Notes: generated by a model not told the origin, from the letters alone. A stretch of DNA of 64,000 nt from Streptomyces sp. NBC_01669 (GCF_026339735.1 NZ_JAPEQG010000001.1:8679001-8743000), one strand, 5' to 3'; positions 48,554 through 58,361 are shown, numbered from the stretch's first letter. Translations and numbers: made by a program.

Positions 48554-49765
48554 CTATGCTCTTACCCGGCTGGCCCGGGATTCCAGGTAGCGTTGCTCGG
48601 CGATGCTGGCGGTGGACTTCGCGGCGCGCCGGTAGTGCTCGTACGCCCCGGCCGTGTCGCCGGTCTTTTCCAGCAGATGCGCCCGTACGGACAGCAGCCG
48701 GTGGTGCCCGGCCATCCGCTCGTCCCTGTCCAATGTGGACAGCAGGGCCAGCCCGGCCGGCGGGCCCTCGGTCTCGGCGAGCGCGATTGCCCGGTTGAGG
48801 GTGACCATCGGGTTGGGCGCGATCCGTTCCAGGATCAGGTAAAGGGTGTGCACCTGCGGCCAGTTGGTCTCCTCGGTCGTGGCCGCGTCGGCGTGCGTGG
48901 CGGCGATGGCGGCCTGCAGCTGGTAAGGCCCCAGCGCCGGGCCGGCCAGCGACGCCTTGACCAGCTCGGTGCCCTCGTCGATCAGCGTGCGATCCCACTT
49001 GGTACGGTCCTGCTCGTCCAGCGGCACCAGGTCGCCCGCCGCGGTCGTACGTGCCGGCCGGCGGGCGTGGGTCAGCAGCATCAGCGCGAGCAGCCCGGTC
49101 ACCTCGCCGTCCTCGGGCAGCTGCGTGTGCACCATCCTGGCCAGCCGGATCGCCTCGTGCGCGAGGTCGGCGCGGTGCAGCTCACTGCCCGAGGAGGCGG
49201 TGTAGCCCTCGTTGAAGATCAGATAGAGCACGTGCAGGACGACCCGTAGCCGCTCCTCGCGCTCCGCGCCGTCCGGCAGACTGAACGAGCTGCCGGCGGC
49301 CTTGATGCGCTGCTTGGCCCGGCTGATCCTGGCCGCCATCGTGGCCTCCGGCACCAGGAATGCGCGGGCGATCTCGGCAGTGGTCAGGCCGCCGACCGCC
49401 CGCAGCGTCAGGGCGGTCTGGGAGGCCGCGGTCAGCGTCGGATGGCAGCACAGGAGCAGCAGGACGAGCGTGTCGTCGGTGTCCGGTACGTCCTCGGGCA
49501 CCACCTCGGTGGCCGTCGCCGACTCCCGCTCACGGCGCGCGTGGTCACTGCGCATCTGGTCGATGAGCCGCCGGGACGCGACAGTCACCAGCCAGCCGCG
49601 CGGGTTGTTCGGCACTCCCTCGGCCGGCCACTGCACGGTGGCGGCGAGGACGGCCTCCTGTACGGCGTCCTCGCACCCTTCGAACTGGCCGTGTCGACGT
49701 ACCAATGCGCCAAGGACCTGCGGCGTGAGCTCACGCAGCAGGTCCTCGATGGGTCGTGCTGTCAT
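48554..49765 (-). CDS. ECF42-type RNA polymerase sigma factor
   Basis: A 403-residue sigma factor much longer than ordinary ECFs. Region 2 (ALVRRHGQFEGCEDAVQEAVLAA...PRGWLVTVASRRLIDQMRS) and region 4 (GGLTTAEIARAFLVPEATMAARISRAKQRIK) occupy the first 165 residues. The remaining 240 residues form the helical DUF6596/TPR-like extension characteristic of ECF42, containing LYLIFNEGY and GPYQLQAAIAATHADA. No anti-sigma gene is nearby; ECF42 factors are instead linked to DGPF/YCII proteins, as here. Its ATG overlaps the DGPF stop (ATGA), so both form one operon read from a mirrored promoter. Confidence 0.93.
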   Translation of the reverse strand: MTARPIEDLLRELTPQVLGALVRRHGQFEGCEDAVQEAVLAATVQWPAEGVPNNPRGWLVTVASRRLIDQMRSDHARRERESATATEVVPEDVPDTDDTLVLLLLCCHPTLTAASQTALTLRAVGGLTTAEIARAFLVPEATMAARISRAKQRIKAAGSSFSLPDGAEREERLRVVLHVLYLIFNEGYTASSGSELHRADLAHEAIRLARMVHTQLPEDGEVTGLLALMLLTHARRPARTTAAGDLVPLDEQDRTKWDRTLIDEGTELVKASLAGPALGPYQLQAAIAATHADAATTEETNWPQVHTLYLILERIAPNPMVTLNRAIALAETEGPPAGLALLSTLDRDERMAGHHRLLSVRAHLLEKTGDTAGAYEHYRRAAKSTASIAEQRYLESRASRVRA

Positions 49766-50133
49766 GCCTCCAATTGTCCGTCAGCGAACATCACCTGCCG
49801 CACCTCGACCCCGAGACCCTCGATCGTCGTGTCCGGGATCTGCGATGCCAGTTCGATCGCCCGCTCCTTGTTCTCGCAGTCGATCAGGTAGAAGCCGCCC
49901 AGATACTCCTTGGACTCCAGGAAAGGTCCGTCGGTCACCACCGGCTGGCCGTTGCGTACGGACACCACAGCGGCCTGTGACGGATCGACCAGCGCCTGCG
50001 TGGTGATCAGCTCGCCGGACTTCTTCAGCGCCTCGATGAACCTGCCGTGGCCGTTGCCGATCGCCGCCTTCTCCTCGTCGGTCAGGGCGTCCAGCACGGC
50101 CGGGTTGATATGCAGGCTGATCAGGAACTTCAT
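49762..50133 (-). CDS. DGPF/YCII-domain protein, ECF42 partner
   Basis: A 123-residue ferredoxin-like-fold protein: KFLISLHINPAVL start, then VTDGPFLESKEYLGGFYLIDCENKERAIELA with the DGPF signature, and a final VEVRQVMFADG strand. DGPF proteins are the conserved partners and targets of ECF42 sigma factors; function in signalling is unknown. GAGGAG lies 7 bases before the ATG. First gene of the operon with the sigma factor; stop and start overlap. Its promoter mirrors that of the divergent MFS gene. Confidence 0.92.
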   Translation of the reverse strand: MKFLISLHINPAVLDALTDEEKAAIGNGHGRFIEALKKSGELITTQALVDPSQAAVVSVRNGQPVVTDGPFLESKEYLGGFYLIDCENKERAIELASQIPDTTIEGLGVEVRQVMFADGQLEA

Positions 50134-50176
50134 CTTGTACTCCTCGTGGTTTGCGGGCCCCGGCTGGGCCCTTCGA

Positions 50177-50212
50177 CCGGTTGGTCGGAGCCGTCGCCGT
50201 CGTCTTGACATC
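50177..50212 (-). promoter_or_regulatory. ECF42-type promoter of the DGPF-sigma operon
   Basis: Minus-strand sequence GATGTCAAGA...CGAC.GCTCCGACCAACCGG: -35 TGTCAA (50210-50205) and -10 CGAC (50187-50184), spacer 17. It is 30/36 identical to the plus-strand promoter of the MFS gene, with the same spacing. ECF42 promoters reported for Streptomyces have a TGTCGA-like -35 and a CGA/TC -10, which fits. Confidence 0.7.
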
Positions 50213-50323
50213 CCCCGCCCGAACGTTCGCATGAGTTTTTCGCCGTCGCATCGCCCGGACCGCGAGGTCGTCATTTCTGGTGACGCCCCACCGTGGCAGA
50301 CGCGAGAGATTTCCTTCCGTACC

Positions 50324-50359
50324 GATGTCAAGAAGCTCTCGACCGCTCCGACCAACCGG
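50324..50359 (+). promoter_or_regulatory. ECF42-type promoter of the MFS transporter gene
   Basis: Plus-strand mirror copy of the sigma-operon promoter: -35 TGTCAA (50326-50331), -10 CGAC (50349-50352), spacer 17, then the shared CAACCGG. The expected start of transcription is about 30 nt before the MFS ATG. Overlapping it, CTCTCGAC (50336-50343) and GTCGAGAG (50366-50373) form an 8-bp dyad. Confidence 0.68.
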
Positions 50360-50390
50360 CGAAACGTCGAGAGAACAGGGAGTTTCGGAT

Positions 50391-51884
50391 ATGCGAGTCA
50401 ACCGGGCGTGGCTGGGACTGGTCGTCCTCATGCTGCCGACATTGCTCGTCGCGATGGACATGACGGCGTTGCTCCTCGCGCTCCCACGGCTGAGCGCCGA
50501 CCTGGGTGCCACCAACGTCGAGCAGCTGTGGATCAGTGACAGCTACGGATTCATGGTGGCCGGCATGGTCATCACGATGGGTACGCTCGGCGACCGGATC
50601 GGCCGTCGACGGCTGCTGATGATCGGCGGAGCGGCGTTCGCGGTGCTGTCGGTCGTGGCAGCCTTCGCGGCCGACCCGCTGACACTGATCGTCGCGCGTG
50701 CGCTGCTGGGCGTCGCCGGCGCGACCCTGGCGCCGTCCACACTTGCCTTGATCACCAACATGTTCCGCGACGAACGGCAGCGCGGGCAGGCCATCGCGAT
50801 CTGGGCGACCTGCCAGTTCACCGGCGGCGCGCTCGGACCCGTACTCGCCGGATTCCTGCTCCAGCACTTCTGGTGGGGATCGGTGTTCCTGGTTGCTGTA
50901 CCGGCGATGGCGTTGTTGCTGCTCACCGGGCCGGTCCTACTGCCGGAGTACCGCAGCGACCGGGCCAGCCGGCTGGACCTGGCCAGCGTCGGTCTTTCGC
51001 TCGTGGCAGTACTTTTGATGGTCTACGGCATCAAGCAGTTGACCGTCGAGAGCGAGCCGGCCGGTTCGGCGGTGGCCCTCGTCGTCGGCGCAGCCATCGG
51101 ATTCCTGTTCGTACGCCGACAACTGCGGCTGGAGACGCCGCTGCTTGACCTGCGACTGCTCCGCAACCGCCCGTTCACGGCCGTACTCGTCGCGCTGGTC
51201 TTCGCCGGCATCGCCATGGCCGGTACGGGCCTGCTGGTGACCCAGTACCTGCAGAGCGTGCTGGGCTACTCGCCGTTCGCGTCGGCGGTGCTGTTCGCTC
51301 CCATGGGCCTGGGCGTGGCGGTCGGCACCATGGCCGCGCCGGCGCTGGGCCGGCGGATGAAGCAGACGACCGCGATCGCCGGCGGGCTGGTGGGGTCGGC
51401 GCTGGGCAGCCTGCTGCTGGTCGGCGTCGACGGTGCGAGCGCCCTGCCGCTGGTGATGATCGGCATCGCCGTACTGGCGCTGGGCACCGGCCCGCTGTTC
51501 GCGCTGGGCACCGGGCTGGTCGTCGGGTCCGTACCGCCGGAGCGCGCCGGCTCGGCGGCGTCGATGTCGGAGACCGGCAACTACTTCGGCGGTTCTCTCG
51601 GCTTCGCGCTGCTCGGTGTGGTGGCCGCAGTGGTCTACCGCAGCCGGATGGACGGCACATCCGACTCGCTGGCCGGCGCGGTCGCCGCCACCGAGCGCCT
51701 GCCCGCCGGCCAGGGCGCGGAACTGCTGCACACCGCGCGGGAGGCGTTCACCACCAGCCTGCACGTGACGGGCGTCGTCGCCGCGGTCATCTTTGCCGGG
51801 CTGGCCGTACTGATCCTGACCATGCGCCCGGCAACCCGGACCACCCCGGCCGCACTCCCCGCCTACGAGGCGACTCGCTCATAG
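50391..51884 (+). CDS. MFS multidrug transporter, DHA2 (14-TM) type
   Basis: A 497-residue membrane protein with about 14 hydrophobic segments. Motif A GTLGDRIGRRRLL after TM2, and the DHA2 motif C-like ARALLGVAGATLAPSTLALI in TM5. It resembles SmvA/LfrA-type exporters of cationic or amphiphilic drugs. The ATG at 50391 has a GGGAG site; it lies 32 nt after the predicted ECF42-type promoter. Being divergent from the DGPF-sigma operon with a mirrored promoter, it is probably a direct target of that sigma factor. Confidence 0.92.
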   Translation: MRVNRAWLGLVVLMLPTLLVAMDMTALLLALPRLSADLGATNVEQLWISDSYGFMVAGMVITMGTLGDRIGRRRLLMIGGAAFAVLSVVAAFAADPLTLIVARALLGVAGATLAPSTLALITNMFRDERQRGQAIAIWATCQFTGGALGPVLAGFLLQHFWWGSVFLVAVPAMALLLLTGPVLLPEYRSDRASRLDLASVGLSLVAVLLMVYGIKQLTVESEPAGSAVALVVGAAIGFLFVRRQLRLETPLLDLRLLRNRPFTAVLVALVFAGIAMAGTGLLVTQYLQSVLGYSPFASAVLFAPMGLGVAVGTMAAPALGRRMKQTTAIAGGLVGSALGSLLLVGVDGASALPLVMIGIAVLALGTGPLFALGTGLVVGSVPPERAGSAASMSETGNYFGGSLGFALLGVVAAVVYRSRMDGTSDSLAGAVAATERLPAGQGAELLHTAREAFTTSLHVTGVVAAVIFAGLAVLILTMRPATRTTPAALPAYEATRS

Positions 51885-51952
51885 AATCCTGCCGACAGAT
51901 CTCGCCCTCCCGGCGCAGCCGCGCGTCGCCCAGGAGTCTTTCGGGCGGCTGG

Positions 51953-52096
51953 ACCACGACCTTCACTGACCCCCGTCCCCGTGCCGCCATCGTCGACCGC
52001 CTCACCTCCAACGGCACCATCGTCGATTCCGGCGCCGACGCCCACCGCCTCTCCGGTACCCGGGCACGAGCAGAAGAGCCCTCTGCGGACGGCTGA
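51953..52096 (+). pseudogene. IS21-family IstB C-terminal relic
   Basis: The peptide TFTDPRPRAAIVDRLTSNGTIV followed by DSGADAHRLSGTRARAEE and a stop at 52096 is the C-terminus of the IS21 helper ATPase IstB. No AAA+ motif or istA remains. The following 450 bp to the phosphatase contain no recognisable gene. Confidence 0.75.
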
Positions 52097-52610
52097 GAGG
52101 GTCCTGGGGGCCTGCGTGCTCGGGATACGACCGTCCGTGATGTGCCGACATCGAATGCCCCTACGACATGGCGAGCGTATTGTCCATATATGTGCGACGT
52201 TCGGTTCGGCTGGTGCGACATGCCATCGCCGGCACCGGCAGGTCGTGGCCGACGTTCTTGCCATCCGGTACATCGGCAGGTGGCCTGGCGGGCCCGGCGC
52301 CGTCGGAGGGAGGGCGCAGAGGCTCGGCAGGCGATGCTGCTCGTCGGTGCGGAGCAGCTGGAACGGGTACAGGCCCCTGCGCAGCAGGTGAGTGGCCTTC
52401 CCCCAGCGGGAGACTGCCACTGCGCTGCTGTGCCGGGGATACCTGGACCGACCGGGCTCCTGGTACGCGGGGCAGTCCAGGCCGACGGGCGGGCCGGGGT
52501 CGGCCGGTCAAGGACCGCCGCCGGCCTCGGCATCAGAGCTGAAGCCGCCCGGAATCACTACGGGCGCGTGAGGGGACCCCGGCCCGGTGTCGCCGAGGGA
52601 GGGTGAGAGC
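52097..52610. other. Intergenic region upstream of the third phosphatase
   Basis: No gene seen. The first 60 bp (about 52067-52152 including the IstB end) are similar to 57194-57276 in a degenerate duplicate. AGGGAGGGTGAG just before 52611 is the ribosome site of the phosphatase gene. Confidence 0.45.
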
Positions 52611-54743
52611 GTGCGGGAGGCGGCGTTCACCCCCGCAGCGGGTTCAGGCCTGGAGTTGCTGGACCCCGCTCTGATCCGGGTCGTGCATGAGACCGGTGCG
52701 TCTGTGGGCGTGATGTACCTGCTGCCGTCGGGCGAGACGGTACTGCGGATGGCATTGCTGACGGGGGTTCCGCCGCAGATCGTCGCACCATGGGCACAGG
52801 TGGCGCTGACAGCCCCGATTCCGGTGGCCGAGGCCGTACGCGAGCGACGCGTGGTGTGGGTCGGTAGCCGTGAAGAGATGGCACGCCGCTACCCGAGGCC
52901 CGCGCTCGTGGTGCCCTACCACTTTGCGGCAGCCGCAGCCCCGATCACCACAGGCGACACCGATCGGGGCGGGCTGGTGCTGCTCTGGCCCGGTTCGCAT
53001 CCGCCGCAGCTGTCCGAGCACGAGCGTCATGCGATCGACGTCTTCTGCCGCCACACCGGGCTGCTCCTGCAGCGGGCCGCCGACAGCGACCACCCGGTGC
53101 TGCCCGGATCCGAGCCGCGGGTGCTGTCGGCGTACCGCTCCTACACTCCGTGTCCGGGCGAGGCAATGGCCGCGGTCGACTTTGCCGAGCGCTTGCCCGG
53201 GGGCTGCTGCGCGCTGGACCTGGAAGGCCGGATCTCCTTCATCACCACTGCCGCTGCAGAACTGGTCGGAGCGGACATCCCCGACCTGCTGGGCGCGCTC
53301 CTCTCGGAAGCGCTGCCCTGGCTGGATGACCCAGTCTTCGAAGACTGTTACCGATCTGCGGTGGTCAGCCGCCAAATCACGTCCTTCACCGCCCGGCGCC
53401 CGCCGGATCGCTGGTTGTCCTTCCAGCTCCATCCGGATGCCTCCGGTATCAGTGTCCGTATCACTCCCGCCCCCACGGGCCATGCCGAGGACACTCCAGA
53501 GGCGCAGTGCATCACGTCGCCAGCTACGCCAAGCCGGGCAGGGGAGGCCTACCACCTGCTGCACCTGGCCGCCACGCTCACCGAAGCCGTCGGCGTGCAG
53601 GACGTGGTCGACCGGGTCCCCCGCCAGATCATGCCCGCCTTCGGTATCCAGGCCCTCGCCCTGATGACCGCGGAGGAAGGCCGCTTGCGGATCGTCGGCC
53701 ACCGCGGCTACACCACCGAACTCATGGACCGCTTCGACGCCGCCCCCCTGACCTCACACACCCCCGCCGCGCGCGTCCTGGCCACCGGCGTTCCTGCCTT
53801 CTTCGCCACCTTCGCGGACCTGAAACGCGCCTACCCCCCCGCCGTCCTCCAGGACGACATGGCTGCCTGGGCGTTCCTGCCCCTCACTGCCTCCGGCCGC
53901 ACCATCGGCTCGATGGTGCTCGCCTACGACCGGCCCCACCCCTTCGCCACAGAAGAACGCGCCATCCTCACCTCGATCGCCGGGCTGATCGCCCAAGCCC
54001 TGGAACGCGCCCGCCTCTACGACGCCCAATACCAACTCGCCCACAGCCTGCAGGCCGCGCTGCTGCCCCACGCCCTGCCCCAGATCCCCGGCCTGGAGCT
54101 GGCCGCCCGCTATCTCCCGACCACCCACGGCGTGGACATCGGCGGCGACTTCTACGACCTCATCCGCCTCGACGAAACGAACGCCGCCGCCGCCATCGGC
54201 GACGTCCAAGGCCACAACGTCAATGCCGCCGCCCTCATGGGCCAGGTCCGAACCGCAGTCCACGCCACTGCCGGCGTATCCCCCGGCGAAGTCCTCGCCC
54301 ACACCAACCACCTGCTCATCGACCTCGACCCGGGCCTCTTCACCAGCTGCCTCTACATCCACCTCGACCTGGCACACCACCGTGCCCGCCTGTCCACCGC
54401 CGGCCACCCTCCACCGCTCCTGCGTCACCCCGACGGATACACCGAAGTCCTCGACCTGCCGCCCGGTCTCGTGCTCGGCATCGATCCGACCGCCGACTAC
54501 ACGACCACCGAGATCGCCTTGCCTCCCGGCACCGTGCTTGCTCTCTATACCGACGGACTCGTCGAAGCCCCCGGCATGGACATCGAGGACGCCATCGCCG
54601 GCCTCGCCGAGCATCTCGCACGAGCCCCGGGCGAGACGGCGGAGACCCTCGCCGACAACCTCGTCCACTACGCCACGCAGGGCGCACCCCGCAACGACGA
54701 CATCGCCCTGCTCGTCATCAACGTGCAACGGACCGGCGGATAA
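52611..54743 (+). CDS. GAF/PAS SpoIIE-type phosphatase
   Basis: A 710-residue sensor phosphatase. A GAF-like region (about 10-165, ELLDPALIRVVHETGASVGVMYLL), a PAS (185-290, CCALDLEGRISFITTAAAELVGADIPDLLG), a second GAF (310-465, IQALALMTAEEGRLRIVGHRGYT), then PP2C/SpoIIE (475-705) with GGDFYDLI, IGDVQGHNV, YTDGLVE and DDIALLVI. It is the third SpoIIE-type phosphatase in the window and probably acts on anti-anti-sigma factors. GTG at 52611 has a perfect AGGGAGGGTGAG site; an upstream GTG at 52587 is weaker. A degenerate duplicate of its 5' region occurs at 57.3 kb. Confidence 0.92.
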   Translation: MREAAFTPAAGSGLELLDPALIRVVHETGASVGVMYLLPSGETVLRMALLTGVPPQIVAPWAQVALTAPIPVAEAVRERRVVWVGSREEMARRYPRPALVVPYHFAAAAAPITTGDTDRGGLVLLWPGSHPPQLSEHERHAIDVFCRHTGLLLQRAADSDHPVLPGSEPRVLSAYRSYTPCPGEAMAAVDFAERLPGGCCALDLEGRISFITTAAAELVGADIPDLLGALLSEALPWLDDPVFEDCYRSAVVSRQITSFTARRPPDRWLSFQLHPDASGISVRITPAPTGHAEDTPEAQCITSPATPSRAGEAYHLLHLAATLTEAVGVQDVVDRVPRQIMPAFGIQALALMTAEEGRLRIVGHRGYTTELMDRFDAAPLTSHTPAARVLATGVPAFFATFADLKRAYPPAVLQDDMAAWAFLPLTASGRTIGSMVLAYDRPHPFATEERAILTSIAGLIAQALERARLYDAQYQLAHSLQAALLPHALPQIPGLELAARYLPTTHGVDIGGDFYDLIRLDETNAAAAIGDVQGHNVNAAALMGQVRTAVHATAGVSPGEVLAHTNHLLIDLDPGLFTSCLYIHLDLAHHRARLSTAGHPPPLLRHPDGYTEVLDLPPGLVLGIDPTADYTTTEIALPPGTVLALYTDGLVEAPGMDIEDAIAGLAEHLARAPGETAETLADNLVHYATQGAPRNDDIALLVINVQRTGG

Positions 54744-54759
54744 CACGAAACAGCGCACA

Positions 54760-55100
54760 GCGCCCCGCGCGAGGGGCCGCCCTCGAATGCTTCACCTTGT
54801 TCATCGCGCGCTCGACGGTGTTGCGCTTCTTGTACCGCGCTTTGTCGGAGCCCCGTGGGCGTCCGCCACCCGACCCCTTACGCAGACGGGCGGCCCGGCT
54901 GTCGGTCTTCTCGGGGATGGTGTGCCGGATGCCACGGCGTCGCAGGTACTCGCGGCAGGGTCCGTTGCTTCAGGTCTTGTCCGTCGCGAGGCTGTCCGGC
55001 TTCGACCGGCTTCCGTGGCGAAGTACATCCGTTCCGTTCAAGCAGCGCCGTCATCCAGTTCGACCACGCCACCTTGTCGGCGGACCTCACCGAACGTCGA
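54760..55100 (-). pseudogene. IS5-family transposase C-terminal relic
   Basis: Read on the minus strand, the sequence gives CREYLRRRGIRHTIPEK then LRKGSGGGRPRGSDKARYKKRNTVERAMNKVKHSR, the C-terminal part of IS5-type DDE transposases with the conserved Glu in RNTVERA. No start, first Asp block or terminal repeats are visible. It is a fragment only. Confidence 0.7.
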
Positions 55101-55479
55101 CGGCCCTGACACCATCGGCGTGGTATCAGGGCCGTCCCGCGGGTCCGGCGTGGGGCACCGGATTACTGCAGTTATCTAGCACATTGCAGCAGAGGGGATG
55201 TAAGGGACACGCGGGCTCGAAGCGACGTGACCCCTTACGAGCGATGGATTCACCAGGCGCTTGGCCGATGGCCCGGCTGAGCTGCCTCTTCGTTCCGGGC
55301 CAGTGACTGTTTCGATCGACGGCCTGGGCCATGGTGGCGATCGCAGGACGTCCATGGCATGCCGACGCCGCCCTGGTCCGCGAGAGGGGTGTGGTCGGTC
55401 GTTGTGGCGGTCGGGGTGGTGGGGTGGGTGCCGGTGACTGGTGTTCAGGGCGGTGGGGTGAGGTTTTTCGGTGTGCGGG

Positions 55480-55730
55480 GCCGGGCGACATGCTGCCGAC
55501 AGGGTGATCGGGCGTCATCAAGTCGCCCAGAAGGCCTAATCGTGTGCCAAATAAGCTTACTTTCACATGTATTGACGGAGTGTCATGTGCCGATCGATGG
55601 GCGGTGCGGGGCGCGCGTACACCCGGTCGGCCCCCTGGTGATACGTCCGAGATGCCAGCTAAAGGCGCCATAAGTACGTTCGTCACAGGCCGGTTGCCCG
55701 GCCGACCCTCAGAGACAAGGGAGAAGTGAC
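55480..55730 (+). promoter_or_regulatory. Conserved leader of NG-repeat gene, copy 1
   Basis: About 250 bp upstream of the gene resemble the leader of copy 2 at 61.6 kb: shared blocks include CGCCC-GAAGG-CTAATC-TGTGCCA, GCGTACACCCGGTCGGCCC and ATAAGTACGTTCGTC. Between the last block and the ribosome site is a small stem (55691-55695 with 55700-55704, loop GCCC) whose base changes between copies keep pairing. Probably promoter plus structured 5' UTR; mechanism unknown. Confidence 0.5.
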
Positions 55731-56405
<675 letters not shown>

Positions 56406-56446
56406 AGGGCCACTGCGGCCAGTGGTAAATATCCTCCGCAGCACAC

Positions 56447-56483
56447 GGAAACTCCGGCCCGTCGGAATCGGGCCGGGGTTTCC
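56447..56483 (+). terminator. Terminator of NG-repeat gene, copy 1
   Basis: 15-base arms (56447-56461 and 56469-56483) with one mismatch pair around TCGGAAT, 42 bp after the stop. The same hairpin, perfect, ends copy 2, so the terminator belongs to the duplicated cassette. Confidence 0.85.
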
Positions 56484-56695
56484 GGCATGCGGGGGTACCC
56501 CTCGGCACACACCCGGAACCGCACAGCCACACCTACGCCCACAACACGCATGGTGCCGGCAGGCGGCAGCGTCGCGTCGTAGTCATCGTGACGTGGCATC
56601 GGACACCAGGCGCTGGACTGTGACGGTTCCGGCCGGCCGCTCTGTGCCAGGCGCACCTGTCACGGGAGGAAGCGGAGACCGTCTGCGGCTGGACG

Positions 56696-57019
56696 GTGCT
56701 CGCGCCCCTGTCTCTCGACGAGGAGATCTGGTTGCCCATCAACTCCGGCTACACGGATTCGACCATGGTCGTCGGCGCTCCGCAGGCGCTGGCAATAGCG
56801 GAGAAGCTGGCGGCAGCTGTCGACCTGCCAGCCGAGACCCCGGCGATGTGCGACAACCTCGACCTGACCGCGTGGTTCATGGACGGAGCGGCGAAGGAAC
56901 TGGCCGCCGTTCGACCGGGACCGTGGGGCGATGACCTGGACACAGCCTTCTACGTCGCACTGTTCCTGCGCGCTGCCCAGCATCCGATCCGGCGTGGCTG
57001 CCCCATCGTCTACACCTGA
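56696..57019 (+). CDS. Hypothetical protein (107 aa)
   Basis: Open frame from GTG 56696: LAPLSLDEEIWLPINSGYTDSTMVVGAPQALAIAEKLAAAVDLP and a C-terminal DLTAWFMDGAAKELAAVRPGPWGDDLDTAFYVALFLRAAQHPIRRGC. It has good protein character and codon bias, and in-frame upstream residues LSREEAETVCGWT look coding too, so the true start may be further left or missing. I do not recognise the family. Stop TGA 57017-57019. Confidence 0.55.
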   Translation: MLAPLSLDEEIWLPINSGYTDSTMVVGAPQALAIAEKLAAAVDLPAETPAMCDNLDLTAWFMDGAAKELAAVRPGPWGDDLDTAFYVALFLRAAQHPIRRGCPIVYT

Positions 57020-57193
57020 TATTTGTCCTCGGTCCCGCTGGTCTCCTGACGCATATCTCTCACAGCAACGTGATGACGGAAGTTGAGTCAGGACGATGAA
57101 GGGCTACCAGGGCCGCTACGCGCTTTCCACGAAGCTCCGGAGCGGGCTGATCGAGGCGTCGGCAGCGATTCCTGCCGCTTACGACCTGGTGCA

Positions 57194-57405
57194 CGAGCAA
57201 AAGGGGACTCTGCGGTCGACTGAACAGGTCCTGGGGACTCTGCGGGCTCGGGCTGTGACCGCCTGTGACGTGCCCACATCGGGGCGGAGGTGCCTGGGCA
57301 GGCCGGACGAACAGCCGCAGCCCCGAGCACCACAGGCGATACCGATCGGGGCGGGCTGGTGCTGCTCCGGCCCGGCTCGCATCCGCCGTAGCTGTCCCAG
57401 CGCGA
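57194..57405 (+). repeat. Degenerate duplicate of the 52.1-53.0 kb phosphatase region
   Basis: Two blocks are similar in order to the third phosphatase locus: 57194-57276 to 52067-52152 (upstream region) and 57309-57405 to 52929-53030 (start of the GAF-like domain, CGATCGGGGCGGGCTGGTGC shared exactly). The intervening ~780 bp are deleted and a TAG interrupts the coding piece. It is a relic of a second copy of the locus. Confidence 0.7.
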
Positions 57406-57517
57406 TGGCCCGCCTGGCCGCTGCCACCTACGCCGCCGCTGTCTGTAGGCGGTCGCCACTGCCGCTTCACTACCGGTAGAGGAGACAAGCGAAGCCTCAA
57501 AAGGGTACAAATGTCGT

Positions 57518-57694
57518 ATGAGTGAGAAATCGGAAAATCTGCATGGCGTAGACGAGTGGGCCGACCGCATCCGGGACGCCTCGTCCGGGGCCGATGCCCA
57601 GGCTGTCCGCAAGGTCGTCAGCGACATTTACCGCGCGGCCCAGGATGAACTCGACAAGAAGCGGGCGCAGGCTGAGTACGAACGCGAGGAGTAG
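57518..57694 (+). CDS. Small charged protein (58 aa)
   Basis: Starts SEKSENLHGVDEWADRIRDASS and continues AQAVRKVVSDIYRAAQDELDKKRAQAEYEREE: mostly helical and highly charged, without signal peptide. Codon third positions are GC-rich as in real genes of this region. AGGGTAC lies 15 bases before the ATG. I do not recognise it; size and charge would fit an antitoxin-like or regulatory peptide, but no partner gene is visible. An antisense frame is open over the same DNA and is judged a shadow. Confidence 0.5.
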   Translation: MSEKSENLHGVDEWADRIRDASSGADAQAVRKVVSDIYRAAQDELDKKRAQAEYEREE

Positions 57695-58361
57695 CCGTTC
57701 GAGCTCACTCCGTGTCCGGAGTTGAGTCGAGGGGACGTGCGACGTCCGGAACGGCAGGACCGGAGGTTGTCCGCCGTCGCCCGCCGGATCGATGCTGATC
57801 GTGAAGGTGCTGGTCATGGCGAAGACGGCGGTCTGCGCGGTGGCCAGGAAGGAGCCCTTCCTCTCGTCCGGCCCGGCCCACGCGCCGGTGTCGTGGTGCC
57901 GGTGAGATGGCGTTCAGTGCAGCGGTGCGCGTTCCACTGCCGGTGACCGGGCGACCGCGTTCACCGAGTTGTCGGTTGCTGCCGCTGCGAGGAGACCGAG
58001 ATCCGGCTGCAGGGCGGTTACCCCGGGGCGCACGACAAACGACCCTGTCTTCGGCATCGTCGGCGCGAAGTGCTTGGCCGGCATGATCGGACCAGCAACC
58101 TTCGTGTGGACGGGCAGCAAGATTACCTCCGGGCTCGTCCCGGATCTGTGAATGAATCCGGAGGGGAGGGCCTCACTCTTCGGATGCTGTCACGATCTAC
58201 GGGGGGCTTGTCGCTTCCCGGGCCTCGGTCGACTCCGTGAACCGGTCCCGCAGTCTTCGTATCCGCTGGGTGGCCAGTGCCGACATCCGATCAGGCCTTC
58301 CTCGCCCCAGGCTGTGCGACCATCTGCCGGCAACGCCTGCGTCCCGCATTGCGTCAGGAGT
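57695..58361. other. Intergenic stretch, no gene recognised
   Basis: About 670 bp. Several short frames exist on both strands (for example a plus-strand peptide GIVGAKCLAGMIGPATFVWTGSK), none with start, ribosome site and family resemblance together. Probably decayed sequence. Confidence 0.35.

Noticed and set aside
55640-55690. WhiG-type promoter (TAAA / GCCGATAA) before NG-repeat copy 1
   Set aside because: A -10-like CCATAA and a TAAA exist, but they are only a few bases apart instead of about 15; copy 2 does not improve it.
57497-57817. 106-residue minus-strand frame overlapping the 58-residue gene
   Set aside because: It lacks a credible ribosome site and its sequence reads as the complement of the charged plus-strand protein.
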